The position numbers and the translations under genes were made by a program. 5,585 bases of DNA from Aquificota bacterium (GTDB taxonomy: Bacteria > Aquificota > Aquificia > Aquificales > Aquificaceae). A model generated the notes under the pieces. That model worked only from the letters and a program-made list of their open reading frames with translations. It did no database searches and had not been told where the DNA came from. The stretch spans positions 1 through 5,585 of the forward strand of contig JAJRQX010000049.1 in NCBI GenBank assembly GCA_024280065.1, read 5' to 3'. This document shows positions 1-5,294 of the stretch, piece by piece; positions within the stretch are counted from its first letter, which is position 1, and each line of letters begins with the position of its first letter.

Positions 1-1749
1 CACGTTCCCGTTCTCCTTAAAGAGACTCACCTTAACCTTACCCCTGTTTCCGCAGGCCTCTATGGCGTTGTCCACTATGTTTATAAGGACCTGTTCTATC
101 TGCCAAGGGAACGTGAATATCCTCTCACCGTTTAAGCTGCTATTGAACTCTACGGTAACGCCTCTCCTCTTGGCCTTCGGGTGGAGCATCCTTATAACCT
201 CTATGGTTAGGTCCTCTGGCTTAACGTAGTCGGGTCTGCCCTCAAAGGGTTTACCCACTTCAAGGAGTTTTTTTACCGTCTCCGCACACTTACCAGCCTG
301 CCTGATTATGACTTCCGCCTTCTTCCTGGTCTCCTCCTCGGAGGTGCTTATAGCTATGCTCTCCGCATAGCCCATTATGGAGGCCAGGGGGTTGTTTATC
401 TGGTGGGCTACCGAACAGGCTATCTCCCCAGCTAAGGAGAGTTTGGCGGTCTGCTCAAGTAAAACTTTCAGCTCCTTCTCCTGAGATACGTCTTTGAGTC
501 TCCACAGTATGTAGAGGTTGTCCTCTATCCTGAGGATGTCCTGCTTCAGCTGGCAGAATATCTCCTCCCTCAGTCTGAGCTTTTTCTCTGTGAAGAAAAG
601 ACTCACTAAGGGAAGGTCCTCACCTATGAGATCAGACATACTCTTCCCGAGGAGGTCCTCCTTGGTGAGTTTGTACTGCTCAAGGATGGTCCTGTTCACG
701 TCTATGACCTTTCTCTGCACGTTGAAGACTATGATCCCGTCAAGGGTGTTCTCAAAGAGGGCGGAGTAAAGCTTCCTGTCCTCCTCAAGCCGTCTTATAA
801 GGTTCTCAAAGGCCTGGGATAGCTCGCTCACCTCGTCACCCGCCTGAACGCTCCTGTTTATGTTCTCCCTCTCCCAGCTGACTATGTAGTTCCTGAGGTT
901 CTCAAGAGGCCTGAATATCCTGAACAGAACGAGTATGGCGAACATACCCACGCTCACCATGAAGGCGGACCCCGCGAGCATCGCTCTTGTCTGGAACTCG
1001 GACACGGGAACCAGAACCGAGGACACCGGCTCCTCCACAACCACTACCCAGGTGCCGTCCTCACTCCTGGCGTAAACTCCCACTACGTCAAGCCCGGTTA
1101 TGACGGACCTGTAAACACCGCTCCTTAAGGGTATACTTCTCAGCCCCGGGAACCTAAGATCGCTGAAGGCGAGAATGTTTCCCTCAGAGTCCGTTAGGAA
1201 GACCTCAACGTTCGGACCTGGCTTTGAAGAGACTACCGACTGCCAGAAGAGAGAAAGGTCCAGGGAGAAGACGAAGTATCCCTTCAGAAGCCCGTCCTCT
1301 ATCTCCGGGATCAGAAACCTCAGGAAAGGTTCCTGGTATTCCGTGTAGCTTATACCCAGGATTCTCCGATCGGTTTTGAGATTTATGAACTTCGGGAATT
1401 CCGGGTCCACCCTCTCCCTGCTTGCGGAGGTAAGGAGTATCCCCTCGGGAGAGTAGAAAGCTCCCTCAAAGACACCCCTCACTTGGCCCGTCACCCTCCA
1501 TATCATCTCCTCCTCAGAAAAGCCCAGGGTCCTGTATAGCGACAGAGAGGACGAGGCTTCGGATATCACTTTCTCAAGGAAGAGCTCCACCTTGGTGACG
1601 AGGGAGGTTGCGTAGAGGGCGTGGAGGTTCAATCTGTCCTGTATCAGCTTCCTCTTCATGGAGGTGTAGTGGTAGAAGTACAGGGTCACAGGGATGAAGG
1701 TCAGGATAAGGAGCAGGATAACTATCCTCCCCTTGAGGGAGAGTTTCAT
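1..1749 (-). CDS. Membrane sensor histidine kinase (Cache-like, HAMP, PAS, HisKA), 3' end outside window
   Basis: Translating the minus strand from the ATG at 1749-1747 gives 583 residues with no stop before the window edge. In order: a membrane helix at about 9-26; a periplasmic region of about 230 residues that looks like a double-Cache sensor, with a GYFVFSLDL stretch near 157-165; a second helix at about 256-277; HAMP at about 271-323 (RPLENL, then GDEVSELSQAF); PAS at about 326-420; HisKA with H-box VAHQINNPLASI and phosphoacceptor His449; then the ATPase N-box QVLINIVDNAIEA (Asn557, Asn561). The G boxes lie off the window. It should autophosphorylate on His449 in response to a periplasmic signal and pass the phosphate to a response regulator, which is not visible here. 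The start overlaps the upstream lipoprotein stop by ATGA and has a GAGGT ribosome site 6 bases upstream, so the two are translationally coupled. Residue H+1 is Gln instead of the usual acidic residue. The ligand is unknown; kinase class is certain, the Cache call is by pattern. Confidence 0.95.
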   Translation of the reverse strand, partial: MKLSLKGRIVILLLILTFIPVTLYFYHYTSMKRKLIQDRLNLHALYATSLVTKVELFLEKVISEASSSLSLYRTLGFSEEEMIWRVTGQVRGVFEGAFYSPEGILLTSASRERVDPEFPKFINLKTDRRILGISYTEYQEPFLRFLIPEIEDGLLKGYFVFSLDLSLFWQSVVSSKPGPNVEVFLTDSEGNILAFSDLRFPGLRSIPLRSGVYRSVITGLDVVGVYARSEDGTWVVVVEEPVSSVLVPVSEFQTRAMLAGSAFMVSVGMFAILVLFRIFRPLENLRNYIVSWERENINRSVQAGDEVSELSQAFENLIRRLEEDRKLYSALFENTLDGIIVFNVQRKVIDVNRTILEQYKLTKEDLLGKSMSDLIGEDLPLVSLFFTEKKLRLREEIFCQLKQDILRIEDNLYILWRLKDVSQEKELKVLLEQTAKLSLAGEIACSVAHQINNPLASIMGYAESIAISTSEEETRKKAEVIIRQAGKCAETVKKLLEVGKPFEGRPDYVKPEDLTIEVIRMLHPKAKRRGVTVEFNSSLNGERIFTFPWQIEQVLINIVDNAIEACGNRGKVKVSLFKENGNV

Positions 1750-2720
1750 CTTATAACCTCATCCACGTAAGTTATGAACTCCCTGTTGTAGGTCACACCT
1801 ATCTCCGCCAGGGCGGATTCGTTCACAGCAAGCCTGGGGTAGTAAGCCCTCTCAAAGGGAACGAACTTAACGGGAGTCCCGTTCAGGATCTTGTAGGCTA
1901 TGTGAGCGGCCTGGCGTCCCTGCTCGTATCCGGAGGTCCCGTAAGCAACATGACACCCCTTCCTTACAAGACCGGGTGAGTGGCAGAAGACAGGTATCTG
2001 GTAGAAGTTGGCGTAGTGGAGTATGTAGGTGGTCAGGAAGTTCTCCGTGTAAAAGCAGGGGGTTATTATTATCGCACCGAAACCGTCCTCCTTCATATGG
2101 CTTATTATGTACTCAAGCTCCCTGACATCCTTCACACTGACCGGAACCACCTTTATGCCGAACCTCCTGCCAGCCCTTACGGTTATCCTTGTTGCGTTCT
2201 TTGAAGCTTCAAACTGGGGATTGCAAAAGACAAGGACCTTCTTTATGTTGGGGAACATCCTTGTAAACAGCTCAACCCTCTTGGCCATCAGCTCCGCGTT
2301 CAGGTTGTCCACGCCCGTTATGTTCTCCGAAGGCTCCGACAGGCTCTTAGTAAGCTTCCACTCCCTTATGCTCGTTCCTCCGAGTATCACAACAGGTGTC
2401 CTTAGCCTTCCGGCAGCCTCCTTTATCATGTGGGCCTCAAGGCTCCCACCCACCGCTATGAGATCGTATCTGTCCTGAAGGCTGGCGAGCTCCCTAGCGA
2501 GCTCCCTCATCCTGCTGAGGGTGTTGTTGCCTTCATAGAAGTCAACCTTCAGGTTGTCAACGCCGAGCTCCTTGAGACCGCTCAGGAAACCCTTCACCTT
2601 CGGCATCCTCCCCTCACCCGATATAAAGATGGCTATCCTGTACTCTTTGGTCCCGGTATCGCAGGAGGAGATCAGGAGTACAGAGATAAAAAACAAAAAC
2701 TTGAGGACAGCTACCATCAT
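1746..2720 (-). CDS. Lipoprotein, ABC-type substrate-binding protein family (PF04392-like), probable sensor partner
   Basis: 324 residues. A short lipoprotein signal ends in lipobox ISSC with the lipidated Cys at 20; Asp21 at +2 is the enterobacterial inner-membrane retention signal, so the protein probably sits on the outer face of the inner membrane. The mature part is a two-lobed type I binding fold of the PF04392 family: N-lobe strand RIAIFIS at 28-34, ENITGV at 132-137 (family NVTGV), inter-lobe strand KKVLVFCNP at 160-168, and a characteristic end with AYGTSGYEQGRQAA (259-272), KILNGTPV and LAVNESALAEIGV. Members bind small ligands for ABC importers or sit beside or fused to signalling proteins. 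Here no permease or ATPase is adjacent; the next gene, overlapping by ATGA, is a sensor kinase, so I infer ligand sensing. Cys166, 222, 246 and 256 are unusual for such a protein. The start has no Shine-Dalgarno sequence, unlike petA, petB, petC and the kinase gene here; ATG at 2717 is an equal alternative. Ligand unknown. Confidence 0.9.
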   Translation of the reverse strand: MMVAVLKFLFFISVLLISSCDTGTKEYRIAIFISGEGRMPKVKGFLSGLKELGVDNLKVDFYEGNNTLSRMRELARELASLQDRYDLIAVGGSLEAHMIKEAAGRLRTPVVILGGTSIREWKLTKSLSEPSENITGVDNLNAELMAKRVELFTRMFPNIKKVLVFCNPQFEASKNATRITVRAGRRFGIKVVPVSVKDVRELEYIISHMKEDGFGAIIITPCFYTENFLTTYILHYANFYQIPVFCHSPGLVRKGCHVAYGTSGYEQGRQAAHIAYKILNGTPVKFVPFERAYYPRLAVNESALAEIGVTYNREFITYVDEVIR

Positions 2721-2762
2721 AAATTTAATTATGTTTAAAGACGGGGAGGAGGGAAGGGTACT
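2721..2762 (-). promoter_or_regulatory. petC-lipoprotein gap: C-rich, G-poor tract then AT-rich -10-like box
   Basis: Read on the coding strand, the first 26 bases after the petC stop are pyrimidine-dominated (CCCTTCCCTCCTCCCC inside); the whole 42 bases hold 14 C and only 2 G. The last part is AT-rich and contains CATAAT (2733-2728), five of six matches to the bacterial -10 box, ending 7 bases before the ATG at 2720. No convincing -35 is present. There is no purine-rich ribosome site. It could be a Rho-loading stretch that ends or weakens petABC transcription, a local promoter giving a leaderless lipoprotein mRNA, or simply a spacer. No intrinsic terminator is visible. Confidence 0.35.
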
Positions 2763-3467
2763 TCAGTGAAGGCCCATCTTCTCAAGAAGCCTCTTTCTGT
2801 AGAACCAGAGGATCACCCCCATTATGACAAAGTAGCCTACTGTGACCACACCCATTACCGTCCTCTTGGCCTTCTCGGAGGGGGGAGGTTCGGAGACGGA
2901 CCTGAGGTACGCCACTATCTTGGCAACTTTTTGAGGAGCCTCCTTATCGTATTCCGGGAAGAAAAGCTTGGGCATGGACGTCCCCGGAAGTACCTTCTGG
3001 GGATCAAGTATGAACTGGTATAGGTATCCGGGACCTCTGGCCAGATATATGGTGGAAAGATCGGGGGGAACTTTGCCGAAGGAGGCTTTCAGGTTCTCAA
3101 GGTCCTGGAGGGCAACCGCCTCGTAAACATCCCTCGGCAGGTAGTAGCCTTTTACCTGGACCTTGCCTTCCTTCTTCTCTATTATCGGTCTTCCCATGGT
3201 CTTCAGGATCTTCTCCCACTCGGGTTTGGTTTCAACGGAGAGGAGATACATCCCGTCATATCTCACAGAGTGACAGCTGGCACAGTTCTGCTTAAACAGG
3301 TTTCTTCCTTCAAGTGCAGCCTTAGGGTCCTCTATTATCTTGGTCACATCCTCAGGAAGTTCGTAGGTCTCTTTGTGGGCGAAGGGGTTGTAAATCCATA
3401 TGACGAAGAAAAATGCCAGGGTCAGACCCGTGAAGAAGACCGTCTTCACCACACCCCAAGCGCTCAT
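2763..3467 (-). CDS. petC: Cytochrome c1 subunit of the bc1 complex
   Basis: 234 residues. Takes electrons from the Rieske cluster and hands them to a downstream c-type cytochrome on the periplasmic side. One haem c site, CASCH (Cys62, Cys65, His66), preceded by GRNLF and followed by SVRY as in c1 proteins; PPDLS at 134-138; axial Met165 in PGTSMP. One CxxCH means monohaem, unlike the di-haem PetC proteins known in some other lineages. Hydrophobic helices lie at about 6-26 and 203-223, the latter followed by YRKRLLEK as the cytoplasmic tail. The N-terminal helix has no clear signal-peptidase site, so it may stay as a second anchor. The ATG at 3467 overlaps the petB stop (ATGA) and has GGAGGT 5 bases upstream, fixing the start and indicating translational coupling. 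It is the last pet gene; a 42-base gap separates it from the lipoprotein gene. Confidence 0.95.
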   Translation of the reverse strand: MSAWGVVKTVFFTGLTLAFFFVIWIYNPFAHKETYELPEDVTKIIEDPKAALEGRNLFKQNCASCHSVRYDGMYLLSVETKPEWEKILKTMGRPIIEKKEGKVQVKGYYLPRDVYEAVALQDLENLKASFGKVPPDLSTIYLARGPGYLYQFILDPQKVLPGTSMPKLFFPEYDKEAPQKVAKIVAYLRSVSEPPPSEKAKRTVMGVVTVGYFVIMGVILWFYRKRLLEKMGLH

Positions 3468-4687
3468 GTCTGACCTCCTCTCGCTTTATACCAGCCCCAC
3501 TCCAGGAAGGAGATCACGGGAAGTGACAGGAAGAAGAGAAAGACAAGGGCTGTAAAGAACATACCCAGCTTGGCGTTTGTGGGTGTAGGTGCCATGGTCC
3601 CGAGGATGGTAAGGGCCATGCTTGATATAAGGAAGACTATGAACATGACGAAGAATAAAGGTCTCCTCCTGGCACTCTTTATTGGTGAGAAGTCAAGGAA
3701 GGGTAGAAGTAGCAGAAGCAGAAGTATCAGGTTGAAGGCCACAAAGCCCCAGAACTTGCTCGGTATTGACCTGAATACCTCATAAAAGCCGAGGAGGTAC
3801 CACTCGGGTGCTATGTGGGGAGGGGTCTTCAGGGGATCAGCAGGCTCAAAGTTATCCGCAGGGAGGAAGTGGGACATATAGAAGAACACGAAGAAGAAGA
3901 AGATCGCCAGGTACCACATGGCGTAGGCTCCTTCCTTCAGGGTTACGTAGGGGTGGAAGGGAACTACCTTGTCCGGCTCGCTTTTCTTGTCTATCTCGTA
4001 TCCTTCCGGGTTGGATATACCGGCGGCCCTGACCAGGAATAGATGGATTCCCACAAGCCCTAAGAGAACGAGGGGCAGGAATATAACGTGGAGTCCGAAG
4101 AACCTACCGAGGGCCAGGTCCTCAAGTTTGTATCCGCCTTTCATCCATACGGATATGGTCTCCCCTATGGCTCCGAAGAAACCCTTTAGGATAGGTGCGT
4201 CCGCCAAGGACGCAGGTATCTCGGTGGTGACAACCGTTCCCCAGTAGGAGAGCTGACCCCAGGGAAGCAGGTAACCCGTGAGGGCGGTAACCAGCAGGAC
4301 AAAGTATATGACCCAACCCACTATCCAGACAAGCTCCCTGGGTTTCTTGTAGGCATTGTAGTATATGCCCGTGAACATATGAAGGTAAACTATTGCTAAG
4401 AAGAAGTTAGCTCCCGCAGCGTGTATGTGTCTGAAAAGCCATCCGAAGTCTATCTCCTTCATTATTGTGTAGTTGGCGCTGTCAAAGGCATGGGCTATTA
4501 CGGGCTTGTAGTACATTATCAGGACTATCCCGGAGACTATCTGTAGAGCGAAGGTTATAAGGGCTAAAACACCGAAGACGTAAGGGAAGGTGAGGTTCTT
4601 AGGGACCTTATACTCCACCATTTGGGCCTTGTAGAGTTCCCTTACCTTAGCCCTTTCATCCACCCAGTCCACTATCTTCCTGAGCAT
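3464..4687 (-). CDS. petB: Cytochrome b of the bc1 complex, full-length 8-helix form
   Basis: 407 residues. The quinol-oxidising, quinone-reducing core of the complex. Helices are visible at about 34-60 (A), 85-108 (B), 119-141 (C), 195-220 (D), 254-276 (E), 312-331 (F), 342-364 (G) and 374-396 (H), so it is a fused b-type subunit and not split b6 plus subunit IV. Haem ligands: His89 and His103 on helix B (14 apart), His200 and His215 on helix D (15 apart, the b6 spacing; mitochondrial-type b has 14). Qo site: LPWGQLSYWGTVV at 141-153 and PEWY at 294-297 with Glu295. Qi site: Arg220 replaces the His of mitochondrial cytochrome b, as in b6, while PFHPYVTLKE (243-252) is bc1-like. There is no Cys at all, so no covalent extra haem as in b6f. 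The ATG at 4687 has GGAGGT 6 bases upstream, 12 bases after the petA stop. Confidence 0.98.
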   Translation of the reverse strand: MLRKIVDWVDERAKVRELYKAQMVEYKVPKNLTFPYVFGVLALITFALQIVSGIVLIMYYKPVIAHAFDSANYTIMKEIDFGWLFRHIHAAGANFFLAIVYLHMFTGIYYNAYKKPRELVWIVGWVIYFVLLVTALTGYLLPWGQLSYWGTVVTTEIPASLADAPILKGFFGAIGETISVWMKGGYKLEDLALGRFFGLHVIFLPLVLLGLVGIHLFLVRAAGISNPEGYEIDKKSEPDKVVPFHPYVTLKEGAYAMWYLAIFFFFVFFYMSHFLPADNFEPADPLKTPPHIAPEWYLLGFYEVFRSIPSKFWGFVAFNLILLLLLLLPFLDFSPIKSARRRPLFFVMFIVFLISSMALTILGTMAPTPTNAKLGMFFTALVFLFFLSLPVISFLEWGWYKARGGQT

Positions 4688-4699
4688 CCCTTCACCTCC

Positions 4700-5242
4700 T
4701 CAGACCAGTCTGTCCACAAACCCGGGCTCACCAACCACCAGTTTGTTCCCCTCTAACTTCTGCGGAGGGACCCAGAGGGGTCTGGGCGGGGGTCCACCTA
4801 TAACATCACCCCAAGGTGTGTAGAGTCCTCCGTGACAGGGGCAATGGAGATGAGGTTCGGGAAGGTCCGCGTCTCCTTCAGGCTTCCAGAGGGGGATGCA
4901 ACCAAGATGCGTGCACACACCTATTACCGCAAAGACGGTTCTTCCACTGAACAGTTCCTGGTTCAGCTTCCCTGCATCGTTTTTTGTGTCCTTAACGTCG
5001 TAGTTGTACTTACCTTCAAATCCGTCAGGCAGCCTTATAACGAACAGAGGCTTTCCTTTCCAGGAAGTCACCCTTATGCCCATCTCAGGAACCTTCTCCA
5101 CGTCTATCTCTACCTTCGCCTCTGTGGTTGACGCCGCACTGGGAGCAAAGGTCTTCAGGACCGGGTAGAGAATACCCACAGCACCTACAACTCCCATCCC
5201 GCCGAGGGCAAGGCCTAGGAAGTCCCTTCTGGTAGCTTCCAT
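4700..5242 (-). CDS. petA: Rieske [2Fe-2S] subunit of the bc1 complex
   Basis: 180 residues, the usual length. Accepts the first electron from quinol at the Qo site of PetB and swings to cytochrome c1. The N-terminus carries a twin-arginine motif (TRRDFLG, Arg5-Arg6) before a helix at about 10-32, which in this family stays uncleaved as the membrane anchor; the Ala/Ser-rich stretch at 33-40 is the hinge. Cluster box I is CTHLGC (Cys110, His112, Cys115), box II is CPCHGG (Cys134, Cys136, His137) and the Pro loop GGPPPRP is at 149-155. Cys110, His112, Cys134 and His137 bind iron; Cys115 and Cys136 form the disulfide. Box II has Gly139 where most high-potential Rieske proteins have Ser; Tyr141 is retained. 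The start is set by GGAGGT 6 bases upstream of the ATG. It is first in the petABC operon, preceded by a 52-base AT-rich gap. Confidence 0.97.
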   Translation of the reverse strand: MEATRRDFLGLALGGMGVVGAVGILYPVLKTFAPSAASTTEAKVEIDVEKVPEMGIRVTSWKGKPLFVIRLPDGFEGKYNYDVKDTKNDAGKLNQELFSGRTVFAVIGVCTHLGCIPLWKPEGDADLPEPHLHCPCHGGLYTPWGDVIGGPPPRPLWVPPQKLEGNKLVVGEPGFVDRLV

Positions 5243-5294
5243 ACCACTACCTCCAGGGACTATTTTATCACGAATATAAAAAATTTCTTATATG
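5243..5294 (-). promoter_or_regulatory. petA: Probable petABC promoter/leader region
   Basis: This 52-base gap between the flgA-like stop and petA is sharply more AT-rich than the surrounding genes. On the coding strand it holds GATAAAATA (5269-5261), containing TAAAAT, a five-of-six match to the -10 consensus, then a short leader and the petA ribosome site GGAGGT (5254-5249). No good -35 box lies 16-18 bases upstream of the -10 candidate. It is the best place for a pet promoter on position and composition, but the gap is short enough that read-through from flgA is also possible. Confidence 0.4.
5274..5293. repeat. 20-base AT-rich near-palindrome upstream of petA
   Basis: The two 10-base halves (coding strand ATATAAGAAA and TTTTTTATAT) are inverted repeats with one mismatch, which would be a G-U pair in RNA. 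The element begins just after the flgA-like stop codon and ends just before the -10-like box of petA. As RNA it would be a weak A-U stem with no room for a loop beyond the central bases, so it is a poor terminator. As DNA it could be an operator for a dimeric regulator or an AT-rich upstream element. The symmetry is seen; the role is guessed. Confidence 0.35.

Noticed and set aside
518..769. Plus-strand 83-codon frame in the first 1.7 kb.
   Set aside because: It is antisense to the PAS domain of the kinase, whose own frame is open over the whole of 1-1749.
1980..2738. Plus-strand open frames of 71-123 codons opposite the lipoprotein gene.
   Set aside because: They lie antisense to a clearly conserved protein, show no recognisable domain, and reflect codon bias on the real strand.
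2761..2771. Small palindrome CTTCAGTGAAG overlapping the petC stop codon, considered as a terminator hairpin.
   Set aside because: Only about four base pairs with a three-base loop, and no U tract follows it in the petC direction.
3700..3735. Repetitive AGAAG/CAGAAG run suggesting a microsatellite or slippage tract.
   Set aside because: It is the reverse complement of Leu codons in transmembrane helix F of cytochrome b; the run is imperfect and explained by the protein.
2766..4247. Plus-strand open frames opposite petC and petB, and a minus-strand 64-codon frame at 4122-4316 inside petB.
   Set aside because: All overlap strongly conserved bc1 coding sequence in another frame; their compositions are low-complexity or Arg/Gly/Ser-rich as expected of shadows.
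5274..5293. The AT palindrome as an intrinsic terminator for flgA.
   Set aside because: The stem is almost entirely A-U, has no GC-rich base and no distinct loop, and would be unstable at thermophile temperatures.
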